Source of the DNA: an uncultured bacterium
GTDB lineage: Bacteria; Verrucomicrobiota; Kiritimatiellia; RFP12; UBA1067
Direction: 5' to 3'
Assembly (NCBI GenBank): GCA_902763655.1
Contig: CACWSW010000044.1
Span: forward strand, 1-40,558
Length of the DNA stretch: 40,558 nucleotides
Under the pieces are notes generated by a model. It had not been told where the DNA came from and did no database searches. It saw nothing but the letters and a program-made list of their open reading frames with translations. Positions 1-8,892 of this stretch are shown here, piece after piece; position 1 is the first letter of the stretch; every line of letters begins with the position of its first letter. Position numbers and translations under genes: made by a program.

Positions 1-2554
1 GGGAACCGAGCGTATCGAAGATCATCTGGTCGTTCATGTACACGGCCAGCGGCCACTGTTTCGGCGTACCGCCGAGTTCTGCGGCCACTGCGGCCGGGTC
101 GCCCGCACCCTGCCCCGTGATCTTGGACGTGTAGCGGAACGAGTAGTTCTCCGCCAGCTCCGGCGGCACCCAGAACTTGACGCTGGTCGTGCGCATGTGG
201 GATGCATAGTTTCCGCCCAACACCGCGCGCATGTAGCGCCTCCAGTTCCACTGGCCGGCCCACCCCCATGTCTGCGTACGCCCTTCCTGCGTGAACTCGC
301 CGTTGCCGTTGTTGGCCGTTCCGATCGCCGCCGAGCCATTCATCTCCACCACGTCGAACGAGATCGCGGACGCCGTGCCGCCCGTCCGCACGAGCCGCAG
401 CGTCGCCGCGCCCGATGCGAGCAGGCCCGCGGGGACGAACCACCGCTGGCTGCCGCCCGCCATGACGAGCTTGGAACCGAGCGCCCTTCCGTTCACGTAC
501 GGCATCAGCACCGTGTTCCCCGTCCCCGGCGCGGCCTTGACGTGCAGGACGTACGGGACGAGGTGCGAGTCGGTGCGGAGCGTGAAGTTGATCGTCACCT
601 CCGGCTTCGCCGCCGTGAGCGTGCCCCGGAAACGGTACCACGTGTCAAACTCGGCGTTCACGGCGTCCGGCGTCTCGTCCGCCGCGCCGAACTCGTCCTT
701 CGAGCCGTTCTCCGTGCCGAGGCGGAACAGCGGCGGCGCCTGCACGAGCGCCTCGCCGATCTCGTCGCGCGAAAGCACGCGCCGCCACACTGCGAGACGC
801 TGGATGCCGCCGTTGAAGCCCTTCGCGCCCTGTCCAGAATTGTCGCCTCCGCGATGCCAGCCGCCGATGTCCTCGCCGCCGATCTTGATGGTACGCGACG
901 CCTCCGTGTAGCGCGTCTCGTTCGTGAAGCAGCCCGCGTCCTGCTTGGCGACCTGGAACACGAGTCCTGTGTTGATCGTTCCGGAAAGGCAGGATTCCGC
1001 CACCGCAAACGTCGCGTCGGCGCGTCCGTTGCCGATTTTCCTGAGCGTGTAGGCGACGTCGTACCAGCGGTTCGTCCGGAGCGTGATCTGGTTCGCCGTG
1101 AATGTCTTGTTCCCCTGGATGCTGTAGGGCTGGCCGCTCCCGGTGAAGCCGAACTCGGAGCCGAACGCCCTGTTCCAGTCGAGCCCGTTGTTCAAGAAGA
1201 TGGACACGGAGTTGCCGAGGTTGTCAAACTTGAAGTTGCGCACGAAGACGCGCGCGACCACGGTCACCTCGCCGGTGAAGTTGCCGGGGAGGCTGAATCC
1301 GTTCCGCCAGGTGTTCGTGACGTTCGAGCGCTGCACGTTCGCGGGAAAGTCAAGGTAGGTGGCGGAGGCGTGCGTGAGACCGCGCGATGGCAGGGGGATG
1401 TCCGCCGTCTTCCACGCAAGCTTGTTGCAACCGTCCGGTGCGATGTACATCGTGTGGCCGAGGTTGACGGCGGAGCCGTTCTCGTTCGTGGAGCCGAAGT
1501 GGAGCGCATTGCGGATCTCGCCCTTCTGGACCGCGCCGTCGCCGTTGAGGTCGGTGCTGAAGTCGAAGAGGTAGGCGGCATCGCTCCACACGTCGCCCAT
1601 GCGCAGCTTCGCGAGGTGCACGAGATCGCCCGCCTCCGCGCCCGTCGCGTCCTTCCGCCCGCCCGCGCCGAACGCGCCCGTCCCGGGCGCATTGCCGATG
1701 AAGGCGTCCGTCGCCGTGTCCTTCACGCCCGCGACGCCCGCCTGCACGTACGGCACGTACGCGTGCGCGCCGGCCGAGGCGGTGGAGAGCGTGCCGCCGT
1801 AGAAACGGCCGTCCTGCATGAAGTAGCTGTACCCGCTTGACGTGCGCCCGCAGCAGAACGCCACCGTGAGCGTGCCGGTATTGGTGCGGGTGGTCGAGAC
1901 GGTGACCGTCTTGTACGGCTTGCCGCCGACTTCAAGCGTGATGCGGTTGTTGGGACCGTCGAACGTGGTGTGCGCGCGGCCCGCGTCCGGCGCGACGTCC
2001 AGCGAGGACCAGTTCCCCTGCGTGTTCTGGAAGCCCCACGCCCAGTATCCGTTGCCGTTGACGTAGGACGCGACGGTCAGGGCGTTGTCGGCCGTGCCGA
2101 ACGCGCGCTGCTGGACGACGAGGGGGTCGTTCAGCAGCACGTCGGCGGAGACGACGATCGAGGGCTCGGGCACGATGCCGGTGTCGAAGCCCTGCGACCC
2201 GGTCGTGACGAGGTAGTCCACGGCGTACGACTGCCCGGCGGGGAAGAGGAAGAAGCGCGCCACGCTGGCCTTCTTCGCACCGGGCGGCAGCTCGGACGTG
2301 ATGGCCGTCGCGCCAGCTGGCACGGTGCAGACGCGCTCGTTGTTCGGCCAGGCCGTGAAGGAGGATCCCTTGTCGGAGTCGCCCCACGCGCACCAGAGCT
2401 CGCGTGCGGACGACGCCGCGTTGACGGCGAACGTGGCCGTGCCCGGCACGTTGGGCGACCCCGTAAGCGACGTGAGCGTCACCGACGCCTGGAGCGTCGC
2501 GCCCATCGCGACCGCCACCATGCTCATAGCTGCGAACCTTGCAAACTGTCTCAT
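1..2554 (-). CDS. Large secreted LamG-domain surface protein, 5' part only
   Basis: The frame stays open from the ATG at 2554 to the window edge (about 851 codons), so the C-terminus is not visible. An AAGGAG ribosome site lies about 7 bases before the ATG. The first 25 residues (MRQFARFAAMSMVAVAMGAT) form a signal peptide, so the product is exported. Residues around 370-590 look like a concanavalin/LamG fold, ending in GGIQRLAVWRRVLSRDEI, the usual closing strand of LamG modules. Residues about 334-346 read DLNGDGAVQKGEI, a dockerin or EF-hand-like calcium loop. Further beta-rich sequence follows to the edge. LamG modules usually bind glycans or proteins, so a surface adhesin or glycan-binding role is inferred. 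Whether it ends in the Ile-Phe-Arg signature of the other surface proteins here cannot be seen. Confidence 0.8.
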   Translation of the reverse strand, partial: MRQFARFAAMSMVAVAMGATLQASVTLTSLTGSPNVPGTATFAVNAASSARELWCAWGDSDKGSSFTAWPNNERVCTVPAGATAITSELPPGAKKASVARFFLFPAGQSYAVDYLVTTGSQGFDTGIVPEPSIVVSADVLLNDPLVVQQRAFGTADNALTVASYVNGNGYWAWGFQNTQGNWSSLDVAPDAGRAHTTFDGPNNRITLEVGGKPYKTVTVSTTRTNTGTLTVAFCCGRTSSGYSYFMQDGRFYGGTLSTASAGAHAYVPYVQAGVAGVKDTATDAFIGNAPGTGAFGAGGRKDATGAEAGDLVHLAKLRMGDVWSDAAYLFDFSTDLNGDGAVQKGEIRNALHFGSTNENGSAVNLGHTMYIAPDGCNKLAWKTADIPLPSRGLTHASATYLDFPANVQRSNVTNTWRNGFSLPGNFTGEVTVVARVFVRNFKFDNLGNSVSIFLNNGLDWNRAFGSEFGFTGSGQPYSIQGNKTFTANQITLRTNRWYDVAYTLRKIGNGRADATFAVAESCLSGTINTGLVFQVAKQDAGCFTNETRYTEASRTIKIGGEDIGGWHRGGDNSGQGAKGFNGGIQRLAVWRRVLSRDEIGEALVQAPPLFRLGTENGSKDEFGAADETPDAVNAEFDTWYRFRGTLTAAKPEVTINFTLRTDSHLVPYVLHVKAAPGTGNTVLMPYVNGRALGSKLVMAGGSQRWFVPAGLLASGAATLRLVRTGGTASAISFDVVEMNGSAAIGTANNGNGEFTQEGRTQTWGWAGQWNWRRYMRAVLGGNYASHMRTTSVKFWVPPELAENYSFRYTSKITGQGAGDPAAVAAELGGTPKQWPLAVYMNDQMIFDTLGS

Positions 2555-2630
2555 TCCATGCTCCTTGCCTTCGGCGCGCACCGCTCACGCGGCGCGCAGA
2601 CTTCCTCTTCTTGCAGTTCTACTTGCGGGA

Positions 2631-2660
2631 ATCATATCACACTCCGGCCTTTTCCCGCAA
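2631..2660 (-). promoter_or_regulatory. Probable promoter of the LamG surface protein
   Basis: Read on the minus strand, TTGCGG (2660-2655) and TATGAT (2636-2631) are 18 bases apart, and TGA just upstream of the -10 gives an extended -10. It would start a leader of roughly 70 bases before the ATG at 2554. Confidence 0.45.
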
Positions 2661-2736
2661 GCCGAAACTCGGCAGGATCGGTCACTGTAACGCAGGGATT
2701 TGTTTTTGCCGTGTAGCCCGCGGGGAGGATGCCCTT

Positions 2737-5034
2737 CTACCCGTTGACGGTCAGCGTCATCTTGAAGTCGCGGCAGGTCGTGCCAGACTTCGTCACCCTG
2801 AATCCTTTGTCCAGGAAGTTCTCTCCCGCGAGACGGTCGAGCTCCTTCGTCCGGATCCTGAAGGAAAACTCGACGTCAAGCGCGCTGTCTTCCCCCACGT
2901 CGTTCACCAGAAGTCCGCCATCCTCCTCAAGCTGCTGCGAAAGCGTCATTTTCTCGACGGTCTGGCGAGATTGGACTTTCTCCAGCCCGGGACGCGTCTG
3001 CAGCTGACGGATGTTCCTGTGTCCACGGAACGTGATCTTCAGTCCATCCTTGCCGAGCTCGATCGAGGCGTGCTTGCTGTCCGACTTGGCGTCGCCGACG
3101 GCGACAAATGCAGGCAGGGTCTTGTCCTGCATGGGCTTGGAGCGTGCGGACGGCACGTCGAGCGCGAGTCCGGGGCCGTCGAACGCCGCCTGCGCGGTCC
3201 CTTGGGACAGGAGCGCCATGACGGTGTACACCTTGTTCTTCTCCTCCGCCGAAAGGGACTGGAAGTCCTTCTTGGAATCGTTGGCCACAAACGCGGCGAT
3301 CTGGTCCCGCGCGATCTTCGGGTCCTGCGAGAGCTTTACGTTGCCGGGCAACGTCACGACGGTGCCGCGGATGGCGTCCGCAAAATCGGCCATCCCCTTG
3401 CCTTGCGCAAACATCTTGCAGCCGTCGGCGACGCTCTTGCGGAGCATGCCCTTGATCGTGGCCTGGCAACGCTCCTGGATGGCCTCGCCCGTCTTGTAGG
3501 GCTGCACGTCCATGATCTTCCGCTCGAAGATGAAGCGCATCTCGTCGGCAGAGCGGCCCTTGCCCTTGACGGAACCTGAGATGAACGCCTTCTGGTCCGC
3601 CTCCATCTTCCCGAAAGCCTTGTCGGCGATGAATCCCATGGCTTCGAACTCGGGGTCGACCTCCGCCTGCACAAGCGGCTTCCCGTACGGCACGATGGGA
3701 CGGGGCTCGACGTCATTGCCGTCGCAACTCAGGTCCACAGCCTCCTTCAGCTGGTCCAGCAGCTTGAGCTGGGCATCCACCTCGTCCGCCATGCGCTGGC
3801 GCTGGCCGAGGCGAAGCTTGTCCGAGCGGGACGCCACCTGGACGGACGTTCCGTCAAAGCCACGGGTGTTGAAGTAGACGACTGTCTCGTCCTTCCCGCT
3901 CCGCAGAGCGGCCGCGCTGTCTACATAAAGCCGCTTCAGTTTCGAAGCCGTCCCCGTCTCAAGGGCAGACTGGACGTCCTTGACAGAGACGCCGTCGCCA
4001 AGCGCCTTCGCCAAGATCATGTTCGCGAGGAACATGCGGCAGTCCTCCTTCAAAGATGGAGTCGTGATCCGATCGACGCCGGAGGCGCGCATCGCCTTGT
4101 CCAGGAGCGCGGAGAAGCTGATGGCCGCCTTCTGGATGTCGCGCGCGGTGGCGTTCGGCGTGAGGAGGCCGACGTCTTTCACGTCCAGATCCATGACGGA
4201 CGCGACCATGCGGCTGATCGCCTCCGGCTCGAGGTTCCAGAACTTGTCCTCCTGCAGGAACCGCAATCCCTCCGCATAAACCTTCTGATTGCCATTGGCG
4301 GCATGCTGCAGCTCCCCGATGCACTCCGCCATAAAGCTGCACGCGCCCGGCTGCATGACCCTGCCGTTCTGCCGTCCGAGGAGTCTCAGTCCCTCCGCAT
4401 AGACGTCGGCATTGGTCCCCGCGGCCTGACGTAGCTCGTCGACATAGGCGACCATGGCCCGAACCCTGCCCTTGACGCTCTCGATCTTGTCGCTCACTTC
4501 ATACGAGCTCAAGGTCTTGTGCTCATATCTGAGCACGCCCGAAATGCACTTCGCCACGAGGTCGAGAACGTCCTGGTCGTCGATGCACGCGCCCACCGCC
4601 GCAAAGATCAGCTTTTTCATCGTATCGTTCAGCGGGATGTCCTCTTTTTCCGCAGCCGCCATCAGGGGTTGGGCCTTGGCGGCGAGAACATCATCCACCG
4701 CAGTCTTGACAGCCAGAATGCGGCGCGCGGTGAGCGGCTTGCCCTTTCCGTAGTCGTCAAGCTTCATCGCCGACTTGACCGAATCCGGCAGGTCTTCCAC
4801 GTCCTTCACGCCGAACATCCCCAGGATGGAATTCTTGAAGTCGCTTCGCACAGCGTCGTTCGCTGCCTTGGAAGCGGCGCTGCGCCCGATGTTGCCGACG
4901 AAGTCGAACTTCGACTTCGGGGCTACGCGCAGCCCGTGATGCTCTGTCGCGACGAGGGTCGTTTCTTTCGCGGCCCGCAAGGCGAAATCCGCGAACTGGT
5001 TGTACATCGACTGTGCCTGAACGTCTACTGCCAT
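2737..5034 (-). CDS. Hypothetical 765-residue helical protein with internal repeats
   Basis: I do not recognise this family. There is no signal peptide or membrane segment, and the composition is mainly helical, rich in Ala, Lys, Asp and Leu, unlike the beta-rich surface proteins nearby. A repeat of about 41 residues is visible: residues 200-219 (ELRQAAGTNADVYAEGLRLL) match residues 241-260 (ELQHAANGNQKVYAEGLRFL). The C-terminal 100 residues turn beta-rich and end in FKMTLTVNG. The ATG follows a run of seven A and a GGAAGG site. It stands alone, downstream of a strong promoter and a tiny leader ORF, and shares the divergent region with a surface-protein gene. A cytoplasmic structural protein or an effector exported without a cleaved signal are both possible; neither can be shown from the sequence. 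Confidence 0.75.
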   Translation of the reverse strand: MAVDVQAQSMYNQFADFALRAAKETTLVATEHHGLRVAPKSKFDFVGNIGRSAASKAANDAVRSDFKNSILGMFGVKDVEDLPDSVKSAMKLDDYGKGKPLTARRILAVKTAVDDVLAAKAQPLMAAAEKEDIPLNDTMKKLIFAAVGACIDDQDVLDLVAKCISGVLRYEHKTLSSYEVSDKIESVKGRVRAMVAYVDELRQAAGTNADVYAEGLRLLGRQNGRVMQPGACSFMAECIGELQHAANGNQKVYAEGLRFLQEDKFWNLEPEAISRMVASVMDLDVKDVGLLTPNATARDIQKAAISFSALLDKAMRASGVDRITTPSLKEDCRMFLANMILAKALGDGVSVKDVQSALETGTASKLKRLYVDSAAALRSGKDETVVYFNTRGFDGTSVQVASRSDKLRLGQRQRMADEVDAQLKLLDQLKEAVDLSCDGNDVEPRPIVPYGKPLVQAEVDPEFEAMGFIADKAFGKMEADQKAFISGSVKGKGRSADEMRFIFERKIMDVQPYKTGEAIQERCQATIKGMLRKSVADGCKMFAQGKGMADFADAIRGTVVTLPGNVKLSQDPKIARDQIAAFVANDSKKDFQSLSAEEKNKVYTVMALLSQGTAQAAFDGPGLALDVPSARSKPMQDKTLPAFVAVGDAKSDSKHASIELGKDGLKITFRGHRNIRQLQTRPGLEKVQSRQTVEKMTLSQQLEEDGGLLVNDVGEDSALDVEFSFRIRTKELDRLAGENFLDKGFRVTKSGTTCRDFKMTLTVNG

Positions 5035-5091
5035 TTTTTTGCCCTTCCTTGGATGTGTCTCCGCTTTGCCTACACGCCAGCGAAGAAGAAG

Positions 5092-5124
5092 TTACAACGC
5101 GTCGATCATTTCCTTGAATGCCAT
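5092..5124 (-). CDS. Possible 10-residue leader peptide ORF
   Basis: Between the promoter and the 765-residue gene lies ATG-MAFKEMIDAL-TAA. It is preceded by the strongest Shine-Dalgarno sequence in the window, AGGAGGAG at 5140-5133, eight bases before the ATG. An overlapping eight-codon frame (MNGWHSRK) starts only three bases after the same site. Such a strong site serving so short a frame suggests a translated leader that tunes the downstream gene, or the stump of a lost gene. No terminator or antiterminator pair was recognised, so the role is open. Confidence 0.35.
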   Translation of the reverse strand: MAFKEMIDAL

Positions 5125-5159
5125 CCGTTCATCTCCTCCTGTGCCGACCTGCCGCGCGC

Positions 5160-5188
5160 ATTATAAATGATTTCGCCGCCAGTGGCAA
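5160..5188 (-). promoter_or_regulatory. Promoter of the 765-residue protein gene
   Basis: On the minus strand, TTGCCA (5188-5183) and a perfect TATAAT (5165-5160) are separated by 17 bases. Transcription would begin near 5153, leaving a leader of about 118 bases that contains the small ORF. Confidence 0.6.
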
Positions 5189-5191
5189 GGC

Positions 5192-5220
5192 TTGACGGCG
5201 GGAAGCGGAGTTGATAGACT
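5192..5220 (+). promoter_or_regulatory. Promoter of the 1181-residue surface protein
   Basis: TTGACG (5192-5197), 17 bases, then TAGACT (5215-5220) with an extended TGA just upstream. Its -35 box lies only three bases from the -35 box of the opposite promoter, so the two polymerases would compete for the site or be controlled together. Confidence 0.55.
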
Positions 5221-5297
5221 TTCAACCGTACTCGCCCGGCCCCAAGCGGCCGGACGCGCCAGCGACTTCAAAACGACAAACGGAAAGGCCACACGAC

Positions 5298-8200
5298 ATG
5301 CAACCGAACGCATTTGGGACAATCGGGGGAATCCTGCGCCTTCTTGCCGCGGGACTGCTCCTGTGCGGACTCGCCGCCCGCGCCGAGACCTTCTACGCCA
5401 ACGGCGGCGGCACGAAGACCACCTACGGCTACGACTGGTACAACAAGGACAACTGGCAGGTGATGGATGCGGCGAGCAACCTTGTGGCTGCCTCCAGCGC
5501 CCCGCAGCAGGGCGACACCGTCATCTTCAACAAGTCGATCACCTGGATGTCCCTCCTCCCCGACAGTTCCGTCGCGCCCGGCCTGCAGAGGGTGCAGTTC
5601 AACGTGGCCAACACCATCCACCAGGGATACGTGAGCCTGCTCGCGGGCGGCGACGGCCTCGTCATGAACTGCACAGGCACGATGACCTGGTGGGCGGGAC
5701 TCCACCTCACGGGCGACGGCGAGGTGCCGATCGTCGTCCCCTCCGGCGCCACCTTCAACAACCAGAAAGGCGTCCGCGTGGTCGGCAACCCGATCCTCGT
5801 GAAGCAGGGCGCGGGGACATTCAACACCGCGAACGAGGGCGGCAACGAGTACAGCGCCAAAAAGACGCTCCTCCAGGGCGGAACGATCATCATGCGCGCG
5901 TCAAACACCGCAACGGGACACGAGTTCGTGTTCGACTCGAACGAGCCCGACCTGCGCCTGCGGTTCACCACGGCGAAGAACAACCCCCGCGACTGGACGA
6001 TCCAGAACGGCTCCTTCACCGAATGCGCCGAGGTCGACAACACCACGCATGGCCTCTCAAGCGATGCCGCCAACGGCCGCCTCTACTACCTGCGTCTCAC
6101 CGGCACGCCGAAGCTCGCCGAGCAGCGGTTCACGGGCCAGCTGTACGACACGGCGGGCATCGCGTTCCTGCCGGGCGCGAAGCAGGCGGGCGGCGACGAC
6201 TACGTGTTCACCTTCGCCAAGGCCGTCTCCGCGGCGGGCGGCGGCATCGCCGTGACGAACGGCACCGTGCGCCTCGCGGAGGGCGCGTCCTTCACCTACC
6301 TCCAGCGCCTGGACGTGGGCGCGACGGGCACCTTCAAGGTGGAGAGCGGCAGCGGCGCGAGATTCGTGTGCGCGAACCTGGACGTCGCCGCGGGCGGCAA
6401 GCTGGACATCGCCGCGGGCGTGAACCTCTCGTTCATGCAGGGCCGGGCGGGCGGCCAGACGCTCGCGACAGGAACCTACACCGCCACGGGCGCGAACGGT
6501 TCAACGGCGGCGGACTGGATCACGGGCGACGGGCAGGTGACCGTGGACCGCGCGCCGGCCATCGACCCGATCGTCCTCACCGTGGACGCGGGCACGTCCT
6601 ACCTGCCCGAGGCCCTTGCGGCGTACAACCTGGAGACGGGCGAGAACGTGACGTTCGCCTCGCTCAACGGCGGCGACGACAAGGCCCGCACGCTCGTGAA
6701 GCGCGGCGCGGGACAGCTGAGCCTCACGAACGCGATGGCATCCTACGAGGGCACGATCCGCGTGGAAGGCGGCGTTCTCTTCTCAAACGCCCAGAATGCG
6801 CTGGGCAAGACGCCCAACGACGAGCATCCCATCGCCGTCTTTCCGAACGCGCAGTACAGATGCGAGGCCAAGGCCAACAACCACAACGCAAACCGCATCT
6901 TCCGCATCCAGGGGCGCGGTCCCGACGGCACGGGCGCCCTGCACATCAACAACAAGACTGGCGGCAACAGCGGCGTGGGCCAAATCTACGGTCTTACCGG
7001 CATGGCCGGCAAGATGATCTACCTGGACGACGACGCGGCCGTCGGCGGCAACATCTGGATCTCCTATCCGTCCGTCAACCTCAACGGCCACGATCTCACG
7101 TTCGTCAGCACAAACCCCGAGAACACGTTCAACGTCGGCAACTTCATCGGCGACGGCAATATCTACGTCACGAACGCCGCCTTCCGCGTGGGAAGCAGCA
7201 TCGAATTCCTTAAGGCCACCGCCCCCCACACGCTCCACATCGGCAAGAACGCCCAGTTCCGCTTCGTGACCTCCGCGCTCGGCGGCGCGGCGCTGGACAA
7301 GTGGAGCGTCGAGTTCGCGGCCGACTGCAGCGACCTCTTCGGCGACTGGGGCTTCAACCGCCGCAACGAGACGCTCGACACGTTCAGCATTCCCGTGACG
7401 CTGAACAAGATGATCCATCTGCACGGGCAGATCGACCGCTGGTACGCCCACGTGCGCTTCACCTCGACCGTGACGGGCACCGGCGGCTTCGTGACCGCCA
7501 AAGACTACGGCAACAGGCGCCATTCCGGATGGCTCCACCTGAACAACCCCGCCAACTCCTTCACGGGCGGCTTCGAGTTCGACCGCGGCGTCATCTGGTC
7601 CTACTGCAACGGCGCGATCCCGGCCGACGGCGGCCCGGTGAAGCTCATGCGCAAGACCGCCACGGACACGGAGCGCTGCGTGTACGACGGCGTGGCGTTC
7701 CCCGCGCCGAACGAGGTTTACGCGCTGCCGGAGCTGCAGGTGAGCGGCACGCAGACCGCCCGCGTTCAGTGCGGCGAGGGCACGTGGAAGAAGATCGTGA
7801 AGGAAGGCGCGAACACGCTGGAATACTATTCGGAGGTGGGCGCGCCGCGCGTGGAGGTGAAGGCGGGCACGCTCAAGTTGCCGCGCGGCGCGGCGCCCGG
7901 CCTGTGGGAGGGCATCGCCACCTATTCGAGCGCCGCCAACGCCCAGAACGCCTTCAACGGCTCCGCCACGCCCACGAACTACGTCGTGCGCGGGCCGTAC
8001 ATGGCCAACGTCCGCGAGAAGGACAACGTGGCCGCCTGGTCGAGGAACAGCCTCGTCACCTACACGGGCTACATCTGGAACCGCACGGGCGCGCCCGTCA
8101 CGTGGACGCTCGCGAGCTCGGTCAAGGATCCGGTGACGGTGACCATCGACGGTTCCATCGTCCTTTCCGGCGGCGCCGCCGCGCTCGCCTCCGCCGACGT

Positions 8201-8843
8201 CACGCTCACGCCCGGCCCGCACGCGTTCGAGTGGCGCGCCTGGAACGGAGACGACGACACCACGGGACCGCACAAGCCGACGAACTGGGCAGACAACTTC
8301 GGCTTCGTCTACGACCCGCAGGGACGCGGCGACGTCTCCACGACGAACAACTTCGTCCTTGCCACGGACAACGGCGACGGCGCGCTCTTCACGCGCTACA
8401 CGAATGCCACCGCGCGCCTGCCCGCGTTCGGCACGCTGGCGTTCGATACGGGCACGACGCTCGACCTGAACGGCAACGCCTACGCGGCGAACGAGATCAT
8501 GGGCTGGCCCGTCGTGACGAACACGTGCACGGACGCCACGTCCGCCGCCGCGCTCACGATCACGAACTCGTTCACGATCGACGGCGCCGCCCTCGCGACC
8601 GGGCGTCAGCTCGTCTCGTCCGTGCCCGTCACCTTCGCGCCGGGCGCCACGGTCACGCTCACCAACTCGGCCCTGATCGCCCGCAACGGTCGGAAATCCT
8701 TCCCCGTCCTCACGGCCGCGACGCTGAACTGGAACGGGGCGAAGCTGAAGCAAGACGACAGGGGATGGATCGTCCGGCTCGACGGCGACGGAAAGACTCT
8801 CATCTTAGAGTACTGCGCGGGCACCACGTTCATCCTACGCTAG
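5298..8843 (+). CDS. Large secreted beta-strand-repeat surface protein with Ile-Leu-Arg end
   Basis: This is a 1181-residue exported protein. I chose the ATG at 5298 because a GGAAAGG site lies about ten bases before it and a clean signal peptide follows (LLAAGLLLCGLAARA, cleavage before ETFYANG). The upstream in-frame ATG at 5211 overlaps the promoter. The body is Gly/Thr/Asn-rich beta sequence. Around residues 466-500 it has the pattern of an autotransporter-associated beta-strand repeat: G-A-G-x-L-S-L-T-N, then Y-E-G-T-I-R-V-E-G-G-V-L. Around residues 890-1030 is a PA14-like segment. It ends GWIVRLDGDGKTLILEY then CAGTTFILR at the stop, matching the tail signature of the other surface proteins here. 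No outer-membrane barrel is visible, so it is not a classical autotransporter. A surface glycan-binding or adhesive role is inferred. Confidence 0.85.
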   Translation: MQPNAFGTIGGILRLLAAGLLLCGLAARAETFYANGGGTKTTYGYDWYNKDNWQVMDAASNLVAASSAPQQGDTVIFNKSITWMSLLPDSSVAPGLQRVQFNVANTIHQGYVSLLAGGDGLVMNCTGTMTWWAGLHLTGDGEVPIVVPSGATFNNQKGVRVVGNPILVKQGAGTFNTANEGGNEYSAKKTLLQGGTIIMRASNTATGHEFVFDSNEPDLRLRFTTAKNNPRDWTIQNGSFTECAEVDNTTHGLSSDAANGRLYYLRLTGTPKLAEQRFTGQLYDTAGIAFLPGAKQAGGDDYVFTFAKAVSAAGGGIAVTNGTVRLAEGASFTYLQRLDVGATGTFKVESGSGARFVCANLDVAAGGKLDIAAGVNLSFMQGRAGGQTLATGTYTATGANGSTAADWITGDGQVTVDRAPAIDPIVLTVDAGTSYLPEALAAYNLETGENVTFASLNGGDDKARTLVKRGAGQLSLTNAMASYEGTIRVEGGVLFSNAQNALGKTPNDEHPIAVFPNAQYRCEAKANNHNANRIFRIQGRGPDGTGALHINNKTGGNSGVGQIYGLTGMAGKMIYLDDDAAVGGNIWISYPSVNLNGHDLTFVSTNPENTFNVGNFIGDGNIYVTNAAFRVGSSIEFLKATAPHTLHIGKNAQFRFVTSALGGAALDKWSVEFAADCSDLFGDWGFNRRNETLDTFSIPVTLNKMIHLHGQIDRWYAHVRFTSTVTGTGGFVTAKDYGNRRHSGWLHLNNPANSFTGGFEFDRGVIWSYCNGAIPADGGPVKLMRKTATDTERCVYDGVAFPAPNEVYALPELQVSGTQTARVQCGEGTWKKIVKEGANTLEYYSEVGAPRVEVKAGTLKLPRGAAPGLWEGIATYSSAANAQNAFNGSATPTNYVVRGPYMANVREKDNVAAWSRNSLVTYTGYIWNRTGAPVTWTLASSVKDPVTVTIDGSIVLSGGAAALASADVTLTPGPHAFEWRAWNGDDDTTGPHKPTNWADNFGFVYDPQGRGDVSTTNNFVLATDNGDGALFTRYTNATARLPAFGTLAFDTGTTLDLNGNAYAANEIMGWPVVTNTCTDATSAAALTITNSFTIDGAALATGRQLVSSVPVTFAPGATVTLTNSALIARNGRKSFPVLTAATLNWNGAKLKQDDRGWIVRLDGDGKTLILEYCAGTTFILR

Positions 8844-8892
8844 CGCGGCGTGGCCTTGCCGTAGTCGACAGAGAACGTGCCGAACGCGGCAA

